DNA of 64,000 bases, taken from assembly GCA_025716815.1 (NCBI GenBank), contig JAIXMN010000009.1:248001-312000 (forward strand), written 5' to 3'. Positions 10,888-26,018 of this stretch are shown here, in pieces (the first letter of the stretch is position 1; each line of letters opens with the position of its first letter). The notes under the pieces were generated by a model. That model saw only the letters and a program-made list of their open reading frames with translations, ran no database searches and was not told the DNA's origin. This DNA is from Dichotomocladium elegans (Eukaryota; Mucoromycota; Mucoromycetes; Mucorales; Lichtheimiaceae). Both the position numbers and the translations under genes were made by a program.

Positions 10888-13800
10888 ATGCAACCATTGA
10901 ATGTGGCCTTACCCAACGATTGGTTACAATACCTCGGCAAACATCGTATCTTTTCGCTTTCTGCGGGCGAATTACAAGCCATTCAGCCCGTTTTTAATGA
11001 TGCCGACTCCAATGACACCTTTGCGCAACAATACCAGTCGCGCGTCATGATCCTCAGAGGCAGCGATTTGATCGTTGCTGCAGGATCTCAGATCCGCATT
11101 CTCAATCTCAATGATGTGAAGGACTCGTGGATTGACGTTGCTCCTCGACTGATTGACAATCATAAGGATGGTTTGGACGACCCAAGCTGGCTGTTGGATA
11201 TCCCCTACAAAGTAATCGAAGAGACGTACGAATATCTAAAAACCCACCCCTTGATTTCTCACATGAACCGTATAGATATTGTCCACTCCCGATATCGACT
11301 TTGTAATCGAAGCCTTAACGTTGAATGAAAGCGGCGACTTGCTTGCAGTGGTTGGCCGCGGGCGTCTTGTCGTTGTGTGCTTGCCTGTGACCGGATTTTC
11401 CCATTCCATCAGATGTATTTCTAAGGCTCGGATCGACTGCAAGACCTTCGTCATCGGGAAATCCTACTTGAATGATGGTGCGCACGTCGTCAAAGCCCTT
11501 TGGCACCCACTTAGTGAGACCCAGACTCACCTAATGGTTTTGACAACGGATAGCTTTTTGAGGTACGACACGAGATAGAGAAAACACGTTGGGAGCAATA
11601 TTAAGCTTTGTGACCTTGCTAGAATGTTTGATGTGAGCGGTAATATCGACGAAGCTGAGCAATCATTCGACTTGTCCCCTTCTCAGAGAAGAACAAGTGA
11701 AACATCGAGACGCCAGTCGTACGCGATTTCTTTAGATGATGAGCTTGACATGGACGAAGAGGCTGTCACATTTGCTCTTGGCGGTAAAAGTGAGAAAGAA
11801 AGTGGCTGGGAGCCGTTTACAGTCTACTATGCCCTGCGAAACGGACACATTTATGCGCTCTGCCCAGTGCTCCCTTACAAGAGGTAATGGCTGGTCGTCA
11901 TTGGAGTGCTAAATAGGATGGGCTCATTCGATTGTATATAGTGCAATCCGGCGCGAACATTTGGAAACACTGGCGTGCATGGTGGATGCAAAGACAAACC
12001 GACTTTTAGAGGAGCGAAAAAGTCGCGATGATAACTTGGAGTTAAGAGCGCTCTATTATCTCCTTCGTTTACAGTCCCAATGGATCAGTGATCTTGTGAT
12101 CTCGTCAAAAGAGGATAGAGCAGTTTCTTCCATCGACCCGACCATTGTTACAGTCTGCAGCAGAGACTCACACGTACCGTTCCCTGTCCAGCGGCAAGGA
12201 CCATTCATGATAAACGGTGAAAGCGTCGAGTTTGGATCCGAAGTCGGTGATCTTGTGTTGATCAAGACAGACACCGCCAATATCCTCGTCACTGCATATA
12301 CCAACGGCTACATTCAAACATTATTACTTGGCTCTGATATCGATCCTCAATGGCTGATGCCAATGGGTGAACATAAGGAATGGATCAAAGAGGTATAGTG
12401 CTTGTTCATGTACCTTTTTAATTGCGATTCAACGGTTCTCGATTTATACTAGCTACGTGAGTTTGTTTCCTCATCCGATCTGCTACCAAAAGCCTCTGTC
12501 TCGGAAAACATTCAGATTTGCGACAAGCCCAACTACGGCACACATCGAATTTCACTGGTGCGAGATCCTCTTTACAACGATATCATTTATGTGTACCATG
12601 CTGGAGGCGCCCATCGCGTTTCCATGAAGAAGTTGTTCGATGGACTTGCTGAACTTGAGCGCTCATTTGACTCGAATCTGACGCAATATCAAGCCGCAGA
12701 GGCTCTAAATCAATGGTCGAAAAAGGATAAGAGGTCGGAGGTCAGTTGTCTCATTGATTCGGATACGATGGGCAAGAGGTAGGTCGGAAGGGCAAATTAT
12801 AGCGCGCTTGAACAATTCCTCATGATGGTGCGTAGTATCAAGGAATCTGTGATTGGCTTTATTGTCATCACTGATATTTATCTTGCATACTCGCTTATGG
12901 CGTTGACCCAATCATACACGCTCGTGTCTCACGAGCTGGACCTGGATTTAGAGACGCCAATGTCATCCTCGGCCGTGCAGCAATCCAATATTACGGCAGA
13001 TACACTGCCTGGTAATGGGGCTACGAACGACTGTTTACTCACATCCCCGGTGTTTTCTGCATCCGCAACGCAAAGTACACAGACAAAAGTGGTCGTTCCA
13101 CCTGAGATGGCTGGTAAAAAAGAAGTGGTGATCACTGAGGAGTCTTTGCGGTTCTTGTCACGGTCCGCTGAGGTTTTCTCTCGGAATATCAAGGATGTCA
13201 ATAAGGGTATCATTACAGCTGAGAAGAGGTAAATGAGAAGCATTTCTGGAGAGAGGCAAGATCTTATTTGCTAATGAAAGGTGAAATCTCAGATTACAAT
13301 TGCAAGAAAAGGAGCTTCAACGGCAAATACAGATTTTACAACAACTCAATTCGCGACTGAATGACAAGTTCTCGGAGGATACACAGGCCGCATTCCGAGA
13401 AAAAATCCACGAAACTGCTCTCAAGCACGGCAAACTTGCTGTGCGACTGGACAGTGTTCTGCGACGCGCGATGGGCCAAAACCAACCTGGGCTGTCTACA
13501 CAGGAAAAAGAGTGGGTACAAAGCCTAGATGACATTAAAAATCGAGTGGACGGTGACCAAGGATACCTTACAAGAATTAAGAAGGTGAGAAAAAAAAGGG
13601 GGATCCCAAATTATGGGGTGAAGGGGGCCATGAGGTCGTCGGTGACGACAGTAACTGAGCCATCCTCCGCAGGTTCAAGAACAGCTCTCGACCCTCAGCC
13701 TCAAGTCAAATCCCATGCAAATAGGTTCGGTTAGCCGAATGGCCGATACGCAGCTTAATGCCCTCCGGGAGGCTCTTGACAGACAGTAAGTTAAGAGACG

Positions 13801-13909
13801 CATGCAACAGATCAGGTGTGAAGGAGAGCTAAACTACATCCATTGTTGCAGGAGCAAGCGCGTGGCGTCAGCACGAGAACGCATTGCATCATTGGAGAAG
13901 ACTGTTTGA
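10888..13909 (+). CDS. Nucleoporin of the Nup82/Nup88 family
   Basis: Structural nuclear pore subunit on the cytoplasmic face, involved in mRNA and protein export. Nine exons (10888-11211, 11276-11562, 11623-11883, 11942-12392, 12453-12778, 12836-13228, 13293-13584, 13673-13785, 13852-13909) give 834 aa. The N-terminal two thirds look like a beta-propeller. Family-like stretches include DLLAVVGRGRLVVVCLP, VKALWHPLSETQTHLMVLT and ALTQSYTLV. The last ~210 residues are coiled coil (QLQEKELQRQIQILQQLN, ERIASLEKTV), the part that in Nup82/Nup88 binds partner nucleoporins. The length fits the family (yeast Nup82 about 710, human NUP88 about 740), with an extra low-complexity insert (SSAVQQSNITADTLPG). 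The Nup88 assignment rests on remembered family patterns, not on a search. Confidence 0.82.
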
Positions 13910-14087
13910 ATGATGAATAAAAATATGGGATGGCTCTTCTGAGTCGGGTAATACGCATTTACTATTATTTTATTTACCAAGCTACAATATACTTTTACCC
14001 CATTGCATTACCTGTGTCACACAAGCCTATCCTGAGATTGCTTTCATGATGAGGTGTGGGGAAGGGGGAGGACGAGCGACTTGACTA

Positions 14088-14666
14088 TCATGTGTATCTT
14101 CCAGATGCAACCTTTTTGTCGAGGTCGTCAAGAAACTGGTCAATGCGACGATGAAACCCAAAGACGAGCATATGAAGCACTCGTAGGATCGGTCGTTTGA
14201 TAACTCCCTGTTGTGTGATCTTGAGATGCGTCCTCCGACTTTTCTTGATGTCGGCCACCAATTCCTCGTCAAGCTCAAAGGTCCATGAGCCTGAGAAGGT
14301 GGGTATTTCCTGGAGGATTCGCAATAGTTTGCGGAACGGGAGCTGTTTGACCTGGACGACCACGATCTTGCGACGTGGCGAATGTTCCTCATAGACAAGC
14401 CTATCTTCCAGACGCTCTCGGATGATGATCCGGTTGAGACGGCGGCGCCAGGCCGGAAAGGCTTCGACATCGCAAAGAAGGTTCCAGAGTTCGGTCCGAG
14501 AGACGTCGAAGACGCGAGAGCGCGAGACAATGTGACTTTGCGGTAAAAGGTGGCCGATGGTGTAGACCAGAAGCGGGGCGGCGACGATGAGGATGAGGAA
14601 GGGTATCAATGACATTGAGAAGAAATAGATGCAGAAGATAGCACCCGACAATACAGCATGGGGCAA
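14088..14666 (-). CDS. Membrane-anchored SRPBCC/START-like protein
   Basis: Intronless, 192 aa. A hydrophobic N-terminal segment (about residues 10-38, IPFLILIVAAPLLVYTIGHLL) should anchor it in a membrane. The remainder reads like a single SRPBCC (polyketide-cyclase/START-like) ligand-binding fold: FDVSRTELWNLLCDVEAFPAWR, a middle with alternating strands (EEHSPRRKIVVVQVKQLPF, GSWTFELDEE, THLKITQQGVI) and a long C-terminal helix (VFGFHRRIDQFLDDLDKKV). Such folds bind lipids or other hydrophobic ligands; the ligand here is unknown. It is divergent from SPT3, with 141 nt between the starts. The fold call comes from pattern alone. Confidence 0.72.
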   Translation of the reverse strand: MPHAVLSGAIFCIYFFSMSLIPFLILIVAAPLLVYTIGHLLPQSHIVSRSRVFDVSRTELWNLLCDVEAFPAWRRRLNRIIIRERLEDRLVYEEHSPRRKIVVVQVKQLPFRKLLRILQEIPTFSGSWTFELDEELVADIKKSRRTHLKITQQGVIKRPILRVLHMLVFGFHRRIDQFLDDLDKKVASGRYT

Positions 14667-14807
14667 TATCGACTTTCTCTTTTCGTCCGCGTGACCAAGT
14701 GTCTCTGGGGATGGTAGGAATTGGGGGATGGGGGTTTTGGAGGGAGTTTCCTTTTTATTTTTCTAAAAAAAAAAAAAGAAAAACCATCTTCTGTTCTGGC
14801 CTGCATT
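14667..14807. promoter_or_regulatory. 141-nt bidirectional promoter (SRPBCC gene / SPT3)
   Basis: Both start codons face away from this segment. It contains a poly(A) run (14766-14777, T-rich on the other strand), a common nucleosome-depleting element in fungal promoters. No specific factor site was recognised. Confidence 0.55.
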
Positions 14808-15762
14808 ATGAACGTCGAAGCGAAAAAAGTAAGCAAACCGATCCTTCGCCACACGTAATCCTGTACACACACGCTTATAGTACTAGCTAAAGTACCGTTT
14901 CCAAACGGAAATTCAACAAATGATGTTTGTCTTTGGCGAAGTGGCCGATCCGCTTCAGGAGACAACATGGCTCGTCGAAGACATTGTGCGATCGCAGGTG
15001 ATTGAATTGGTAAGCTACTTGTTTCGAAAGCAAACTCACCGCATGCAGTCGAGTGACATTCTTTTGCGATAGGTCATTCAGGCTGCTGCACAAGCAGCTC
15101 GACGGAATTCGCGTTACTTGAACGCCGAAGATCTCATCTTCTTGATTCGGCATGACCGCGCGAAGGTCAATCGACTTCGATCGTTTCTCAGTTGGAAGGA
15201 CGTGCGTAAAAACGCCAAGGGCGCGTCGGGTGAGGACCAAGTAGAAGACGTGGTAGAAGAAACAAACACCGGCAAGTTGCATCGCAGCATCATCAAGCTG
15301 CCCTGGGAGATCGTCAATCAGTTCACGGACGTTATCGTCAAACCATCCAATCCAGACGAAGAGGACGAGGATGAGGATGAACTCGAGGCATTCAACGACA
15401 CTATACAGCGCCTGCGAGACGCAGATCAAGTCACTCGTGTCATGACACGCGAGGAATACGTGCATTACTCTGAATGCCGTCAGGCTTCTTTCACCTATCG
15501 CAAGGGCAAGCGGTTCCGCGAGTGGGCCAACATGAATGCATTTGTGGATGTACGGCCCAATGATGACATTGTTGACAGCTTGGGCTTTTTAACATATGAG
15601 ATGGTGTCAACCCTCACTACGACTGCACTGCAAATTAAACGGGATCTGGTCAACCAAAAGCGGAAACGGGACGACGAGGATGAGCAAGAGATCGCATCCC
15701 AGCAAGGGCAATCCAACGAGAAACGGGCCAAGACACAACAACAACAGCAGCAGCAGCAACAA

Positions 15763-15797
<35 letters not shown>

Positions 15798-15993
15798 ACA
15801 GCAACAACAACAACAGCAACAACAACAGCAACAACAGCAACAGCAAGACGGTCTGTTTTCTTTACCAAGTACAGAACAGACACCACTCGAACCGGAACAT
15901 ATCTATGAAGCCTTTCGACGATTGCAGCAAGCGCCTCAGCCGCTCAAGAATTTCCGCGGTGGGTTGGTCCGGACGAAAGTCTCACTGATCTGA
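14808..15993 (+). CDS. SPT3: SAGA subunit Spt3 with a polyglutamine tract
   Basis: Histone-fold subunit of the SAGA coactivator that helps deliver TBP to TATA promoters. Exons 14808-14828, 14887-15009 and 15073-15993 give 354 aa. The N-terminal histone fold is clear: KYRFQTEIQQMMFVFGE, ETTWLVEDIVRSQVIEL, YLNAEDLIFLIRHDRAKVNRL, then SWKDVRKNAK. The C-terminal half holds LPWEI, an acidic linker and MTREEYVHYSECRQASFTY, all Spt3 hallmarks. Residues 270-306 are Q20-E-Q16, encoded by mixed CAA/CAG at 15736-15846. Yeast Spt3 has no such tract as far as I know. The first exon is only 21 nt (MNVEAKK) and was chosen because it splices in frame to LKYRF through a canonical GTAAGC donor. Confidence 0.95.
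15736..15846 (+). repeat. CAA/CAG tract encoding polyglutamine in Spt3
   Basis: Twenty Gln codons, one Glu, then sixteen Gln codons. CAA and CAG are mixed, which limits slippage compared with a pure repeat. Confidence 0.95.
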
Positions 15994-16188
15994 AGGCGAC
16001 TCCAAACCTTGAAAATGAGAAAAAGATTCACCATCCTCTGTATATCCCCTCTAATCTCCTTTGCACATACTCACATATCCCTACATAAACTTCCCAGAAG
16101 ATAGCCGCTCGTATGTGATTTAATAAAAATGGTATGTATATTTATATTTTTACATTGAGACAACGCTATTCTCCGATACAGATGCAAA

Positions 16189-16834
16189 TTACTTGAGAAC
16201 CTTTCTATTCCGAGAAGGTTTGGATGCAATGGGTGCTACGTTTTGTTGTAATGCAACCAGCCCAGGTTTTGCGACGATTTCGACGTGAATGGCAGAGTTT
16301 ATGCGAGTCAGAGTCTCGATATCCTTGTCCTATTGGAAAAAAATCAATCATCTTTGCGACGCTCGAGGGGCCGTGTTTCGGCATCTCTTTGTACCATGTC
16401 GTCCGGAATGACATCGTCCACCAATGTCACCGAATTGGTCATCGGTCGCAGATCAACTTGATCGTGCAATGCTCTTTGCACGCTCTGGGCAATTGTAATT
16501 GTCCGGCCGAGTGAAGCGCCCATGCCATGCAACGTGACGCTGCGGTATCTTTTGTACATGGACATATACATACAAACATGTTGCGCGCACATCAGATCTC
16601 GTGACACCTTGGACGATTCCGAGAAAAAAATTCAAGAAGCTTTACTTGTCATTGACCATAAGTCGGCGGACACGCTTGACTACAATCGTGCTGTTGCTCT
16701 TGCTTGAGATGTAAATGTCGCTAGGAACAGATGCTGGTCTCTGGGGACATCGCTTTCGCAACGATCCTACAAAAGTCGTGAGTCGTCTTTTATCGTCTGT
16801 CGATCTATTCCATACCATTCTTGACTGTCTTCAT
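16189..16834 (-). CDS. POP7: RNase P/MRP protein subunit Pop7 (Rpp20)
   Basis: Alba-fold protein that pairs with Pop6/Rpp25 and binds the RNA of RNase P and RNase MRP (tRNA 5' and rRNA processing). Exons 16834-16816, 16766-16646, 16548-16395 and 16329-16189 add up to 144 aa. Family signatures: DIYISSKSN after a basic N terminus (RKRCPQRP), YRSVTLHGMGASLGRTITIA, NSVTLVDDVIP, and TLTRINSAIHVEIVAK. The length fits fungal Pop7 (about 140 aa). The first exon is 19 nt (MKTVKNG...), spliced through a GTATGG donor. It converges with SPT3; 195 nt separate the two stops. Confidence 0.9.
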
Positions 16835-17872
16835 TTTCGAAGAAATAAACCCTTCTCCCCCGAACCCGGTCGTCTCTACAAAAATTTCAACCCAAAAAAA
16901 GAAAAATACAAAATCGCATGCCACCCAGTTCTGAAGTCGTCAGACGGCAACAATAGAAGTCGCACACAGGGAACATCTATCGACTATGTCGCCGATGAGA
17001 AAATGTACTCTCCTCAAACCGTCTGTTCTCACACCATATACTTGACTGATGCATCTTGCTTGAGCAAGTCTGCGCTTGTTGCTGTTGAGAGCATTCGATT
17101 TACCGTCGAGCTCTGTCAAGAGCAAATGACACCTGCAAACTGACTACCGGTATTCGTTATAGTAACCGAGATTGAATGATTGTGATCCTTTTCGGCTATC
17201 ATCGGGTAGAGGTTAGGTACATTATCCTATTCTCTAACTGTTCAACTAATAGCTGTTTTGTCTATCGAACCAGCGATCTTGCAAGCGGCAGGGCTTTGAA
17301 AGTCTACAGTAGGCTAAATAGACAAAATTTGCTAGTATATTGATGCTTGTACAGCAGCCATGGCAGAGGGCGTTCGTTCAACCAGATGTCATGGAATTGG
17401 GATCTGACGGCGGCCCTTAACATGCATCATATCCTCCGTGGTCTTCGGGAAGATGGCATCATCCCAGCAAGTTTTCAAAGAGTAAGTACTGCACAAGCGT
17501 CTGCAGCTCGTGGAAGGTCACGCTCACCTGAATCAGACCATTGGAAACCTGAGACTACGGCAACCCTTGGGGGGTTAAGTCCTCTTCCGTTGGGAAGAAC
17601 GGTGTGTTGCAAGTTCGCGGGTGTGATAGAGGAATAACATACTTTAATCCATGAATGCGAAATCTTTTTTACCTATTGATACGTCTTTGGAAAATAAGGT
17701 ATGTACTATCCCTGTGTTGCATGAACCTCGTGCGGTTAAACAAATGTCAAATCTCACGGCGAGAGCGAGTTGTCACAACTACACACAGCCCTGTTACTGT
17801 GAAGCTAAAATGCTTAAATGTATGTACAACAAGACGAACTATGCTATTCATACAAACAATTCTTTTAGGTAC

Positions 17873-17906
17873 GAGAGCGGCGTTTTTCGCCGTAAGCCCC
17901 GCTCTC
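17873..17906. other. Nested GC-rich hairpin
   Basis: GAGAGC (17873-17878) can pair with GCTCTC (17901-17906). Inside, GGCG (17879-17882) and CGCC (17888-17891) flank a T5 loop. A or T runs follow at about 17948-17990. It could be a terminator-like or structured RNA element; no gene is attached. Confidence 0.5.
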
Positions 17907-19452
17907 CCGGCTGAGTATGTTCATGTCCCGTGACTGTCAAACCTATGTGTATAAAAAAAAAACAGAACCCTCGATCAACTGTTTTTTTTTTTAACTTTAA
18001 CGAGCTACTTGATGTTGCTGTTCCGAATTTCTGATAGAGCAGCACATCAGGATGGCTCAAGAGTAAAACTGTAGCTCCGCTGTATCTACTGATTGCCAGT
18101 TTATTAGTCTGGGAGTTGGCTCGAAAGTCGGTGTAAATTTATTCAGTAAAGAAAAAAAAAAGCAAATGAAAAGAGGGAATTTCCTCATCGATAATGGCTG
18201 ACATCCCTGTGTTGTCCGGTTATGAAATCAATGCAATCAATCCGAACACATTAACAAAGTGTCTTCGGGCGGTCTTGTCTGTTGTGGTTTGCATCTTCAC
18301 TAACCTACTATAGCTCGCCGAGATGACTAATATCCAGCTCGCGCGTGTTACTGCACCGCACTACCTTGTCAACGGTCTGGCTGCAGTGTCTTTGCCATCT
18401 GGTCAGGTCGCAGTGGTGCTACAGCTAGCGCGATGAATGCTTTAATATCCTTGGTCGTACATAGCCGCTTGAGCAGTCATGGCGTTGAATTGAAGTTGAT
18501 CATAGGATTGTTGTGCATTAGGACATGTTCCTACTATCCTCAAAATGACCCTTCACGTATAGAATGGGTGAATGGATAAGTTATACCATCTGCGCGTAAA
18601 AAAAAAAAAAAGAGAGCTATTCCCACTTGCCCTTGTCTGAGTACCACATGGATAATGCCGCACCAAGTTCTGTTTCTGCATTCGATAAACCTGCATCTCG
18701 AATCATACCTTTACGTATTAACTCAATAACAAAAGGGATGTGGTAGTCGCAATCAAAGATTTACTCGTTCCTCACCCATGTGAAGGAAGATTTTAAATGA
18801 TCCGTAGGACTTCCTCTCCTTCCGTAGCTGCACAACGTAGCTTAAAATATGGCCTAAATTATTACCGAACATGGGACCGAGACAGTGCTCGCTTCACGCA
18901 CTTCACCCCTCTTGTAGCAAACCAATGGCAAATACAAAGGCAATAGACGCATCGCCAAAGTGCTTGTCTCACGGTTTTGCAGTAACATAAGACAGCCCCT
19001 CTTTTTTTGTAACCCACTTGCATGAAATATTCCTGTTAATCTTTGCTGGACTGCACACTTGCTGACTGGTCCGATTGACCACGTCCTTTTACTTGCCAGG
19101 CCTCTGAACCGTTTCTCCTGCCATCCATGTATTTGGTTCCGACGGCTGCTACCCGGGCCCTCCTCTAAGAAAGCCATTCGCGCTGTGAACGTTCTCCTTG
19201 CCTCTTTGGCTAAAATTACTTACATGGGCCTGAGGGGTATGCCGCACACACGCCATGAATGTGAGTGCTCTCGTCCACAATTTTCAGTACACATCCAATT
19301 CTGTTTCTCGCTTGATGTCAGGAAGCTTGCCTACGTTCGGGCCCGCTTGTGCCACGTACAGTACAGCACCTACATACGGCCCAAGAGAACTATGGTTCGT
19401 ATTGTTGTTGAACCAGTGCGGAAAATCATACTGACTTGATAGTCTTCGCAGG

Positions 19453-19731
19453 ATGCGCAGTCCTTGGTTGTTTCCGCGCGTCATTCCCCCGGGGGTGCGT
19501 ACAAGACAACGTAACAATGATGGGGCGAGCGATATTATCTCCATTATCGATTTGGATTCGAGCGTTGCTCCCAGCGCGTTCGAAAACACTGATACGATTG
19601 GATCAGCCCACATGTTTCCCACAAGAAGCGCTCGACCATCGACAAGGCAATTGCTGCAGCGCGTATGGCAGTGTCTTTTTCCACGTATTTTCCATATCAT
19701 GGTGAGTGACTCCGGTAATATGCAGCACTAA
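19453..19731 (+). other. Orphan open frame, possibly an exon
   Basis: A 92-codon frame with protein-like composition (IISIIDLDSSVAPSAFENT, STRQLLQRVWQCLFPRIF). It is followed at 19700 by a GTGAGT donor, and an acceptor at 19765 would close the frame after nine codons. An equally long frame lies on the opposite strand (19284-19700), so coding is unproven. Confidence 0.22.
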
Positions 19732-20856
19732 GCAATTGCTGCCGCATTACTTATACATAACAGGGTATGGCATTTGATATTTCTCGTTGAAAACACAGTT
19801 TTTTGTCGTGTACATTCTAATAGGCACAGCACTTTGCCGCGGGGTACATACTGATGAGTGAATTTCCTTTGCTTGCCTCGCGTTTGTCCATGTTTTCCAA
19901 CTATTTTCGATTGCAAGCAATAGACTACAGTAGATGCTTGCCATGGCAGCAGGTTTCTGCGCCAAAAATCCTGATGTCAGCGTGATTCCTTATATACAGC
20001 GGATCATCACGTCATATTAGAGACAACCACGGAGAAGCGAACTCCAACAACTCCAGATGTTAATATGAGTGAACCGCGACTTTACATTTCACACCGCACT
20101 TGGAAGCATGGTGACCGAAACGAATATATGATAGCCCACAGTACGCAAATTCTCCTGTCCATTTGGATCATCCGCTTGATCTTTATCATGCCGCTTCATA
20201 GATCGATTCACAGCGCTGACATACGCATACCCAAGTATTTTTCGTTTTCATTTTTAAATTAAAAAAGGTTTTCGTTTAAATATTTTGGGGGAGGTTTTCA
20301 TTTTAATTAGCTGAGCAGCCCGTCGGTTGAGGTCCCCAAAAGAGTGCCCCGTTGTAACAGCACAGGCACAGTTGTGCGAGTGCTTATGAAGAACGTCTGA
20401 TATACTGCGTGGAGAAAGCGCGAACGCGACGAGAAGAACGATGATCGTACAGAGAAAGTGAGTGTGCTACATAATTGTAATCGGGGAGGCCCTCAAATAG
20501 AACATGTCCAAGACTGAAGATCCTTTATTCTATATTTATATGTTGTTATAATGGTGCCAAGATATATGAAGACAAATAGTTTTTCCCAGGTATTGTTGTG
20601 CGGGGTGATAAGGAGTTTATATATCGTCGCCGTGAGATGCGGTCTTGCTCGTGATCGTGATCCTTGTGGTACCATGGTCGTCCGGTCGAGAGTGACCCGT
20701 CACTGCAGCTATTGCTACACCCGTAGCAGGGATAGCCGCGTGAAGGCCAACTGGTGTGTATGCCCTCTCCTCTTCATGGCGGGCGCCTCGCCATGCGTCG
20801 TTGGAGAGATGCTCCAGCCTCATCAAGGTACGATGGGAAAGGCCGAGAGGGAGATA

Positions 20857-20876
20857 GGGGAGGGGGAGGGGGAGGG
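20857..20876 (+). other. G-quadruplex motif
   Basis: Four G runs (4, 5, 5 and 3) separated by single A residues, a near-ideal short-loop quadruplex sequence, within a purine-rich stretch (20833-20920). Confidence 0.85.
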
Positions 20877-21938
20877 AGTAGAGAGAGGAGTGGGGAAGGG
20901 GACTCTCGGCGGGAGAGAACGTACCTTAATGGGCCCGGAAGGATAAAGAGAGACGAAAAGTTGGGGAAAAAGGCCCCCTTTTTATACCCCCTTTTCTCAA
21001 AGGGGGACTTGTGGTAGAATTTACCCCCACACACACGGACCATTGCGGGGTGCGTCTTACGACATTCAGCTGACCTAATTTTTAATGCCAGCCCTTTTCA
21101 TCCCTACCCCACGCTCTAGACTTCAGACGATTCGACCACCCGGAGGGGTTGCAATGGCACAGTAGACAGATCATTGCAGACTTCACGAGCGGCAATGTCG
21201 ATCATTGCACGAACTTCAAGTGATCTCATCCGATGGGTACCAACTTCCCCAAATTGCCCAAGGACAGGGTCGGTGCGTGGACTCCATACGACTGCCAATG
21301 AGCAAACAGAGGCTCGTCTAATAGGAGCGTTTTAGAAAAGTATAGCAGATCAGGAAGAAAACTGGGTGGTGGTGGTTTACTATGACTTCCTGGAACACAT
21401 AGAGATATATATATTCTGAGGGCGCTACGACCTACAGGAAACAGCATATGCTAATAAATGAAGTTGTCATTCCTCAAGACTGACTCCTTTGGATATGGAT
21501 GAACTATGTTGAAGGCCAAGGATTCTATGCACTTTTTTTTATACAGATCGCGTGGATATTTGGCGTTGATGATCGGTATACCCTCCCCCCCCGTATTCCT
21601 AGTGCTGGTATCATTGACCTCTGCTTCGGGATAGAAGAGGGTTCATTTCGGCAGACGTCTTCACCAGGGTCACGCTTCGTAGAGGACATCATGCACTTCT
21701 TTCACACCTGCTTGGCCGTCCTTTAGAGAAAAAGAGACCAGCATCAATTGTGTCTGAATGCTGTGCTCAGAATACAGTATAAGGCTGATTGGGTTCACTA
21801 GGAATGACCATCGAGTGTTTTTTTTTGTTCACGAGCCCTGTCATGATTCCTTAGATGGTATTGGATAAATGGGAGGTGTCTATATTGTTTATCTCCCCAT
21901 TTGGTATATTTGATCCAAAGTGTTCAGGGATTCTTTTC

Positions 21939-25255
<3,317 letters not shown>

Positions 25256-26018
25256 CGTCTGTGCGTATGTATGTGTTTGTGCGCAGTAGAATGATTTAAC
25301 CACAAGGAAAAGGAAAACGAATAGATTGCGTTCCGCAACCGCTCCCCCTTTTTTTTCTTTTACTGCAGCAACCATCATACTTCGGCGATATACACTCTTT
25401 TCCCTAAAATCGAAGTCGCGCGCTAGCAGTTCTGAAGCCGCGGGATCACAAAGCATGCACGATGAATATTCATATTGATTGCTTGTTATTCGACTCTATC
25501 GCCTTCTGGTCTTTCTGGGTTGACCGGTCGCATTCGTGCTTGATGAACCATCGAAGAGAGAGATCAATAAGGATACCGGACCACTCCGGTGGGACCCTGA
25601 TTCGGCTGCCTTCGGGCAGAGCGTACCCTTTTGTTTCTTATCGAGGAGCCTTTGCTTCTGGCATTTGTCCCTGCGGTCACTTTGCCGTTGCTCTCACCCC
25701 AGATGCTCCCCTCTTTTTTGTACATTCATATACTCAATTGAAGAGGCCCATGTCTTTCGATGGCTGGCCCACAAAGTTATACTCATTGGCATCCCACCTT
25801 ATAAATGACCATTCAGAAAATGCGATTTGCAAACGGCCTTGTATGCAATAGATGTGTACACGAAAGGAGTAAATGGATATGGTAGAAATAAGCATGATAA
25901 AGAGAGGGCCTGCAATGGACATAGTTTATATACATGAAAGAGGAAGATGGATGGTCAAGGAGGGCGGGGCATATACAGTTTGATAGTCAAATGGAAAGAA
26001 GAGTCGACGCCATAATCA
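25256..26018. other. Intergenic region upstream of the kinase
   Basis: 763 nt between the kinase start and the stop of the Zn2Cys6 gene, both on the minus strand. It should hold the kinase promoter and the regulator's 3' end. Open frames here are short and overlap on both strands; none is supported. Confidence 0.5.

Larger units (their letters stand above)
16835..21938. other. Gene-poor 5.1-kb stretch
   Basis: I could not assemble a convincing gene on either strand. It holds scattered short open frames without family resemblance, poly(A)/poly(T) runs, a nested hairpin (17873-17906), a G-quadruplex motif (20857-20876) and a C5T3/A3G5 hairpin (20987-21006). A possible orphan frame lies at 18194-18313 (starts MADIPVLSGYEINAIN). 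Overlapping opposed frames lie at 19284-19731. No transposase, reverse transcriptase, long terminal repeat or tRNA was recognised. Confidence 0.6.

Noticed and set aside
13300..13734. Nucleoporin exon 7 reading on past 13584 to the stop at 13734
   Set aside because: The continuation is low-complexity, and splicing GTGAGA to CCGCAG restores heptads and a whole-codon total.
15596..15988. Alternative frames across the CAA/CAG tract (Asn- or Ser-rich, Leu-rich on the other strand)
   Set aside because: Only the Gln frame is continuous with Spt3 motifs on both sides.
16715..17143. A 142-codon plus-strand frame
   Set aside because: Its first part is antisense to POP7 exons and the rest lacks family features or splice support.
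25462..25851. Plus-strand 129-codon frame upstream of the kinase
   Set aside because: No start context, no family resemblance, and overlapping frames on both strands.
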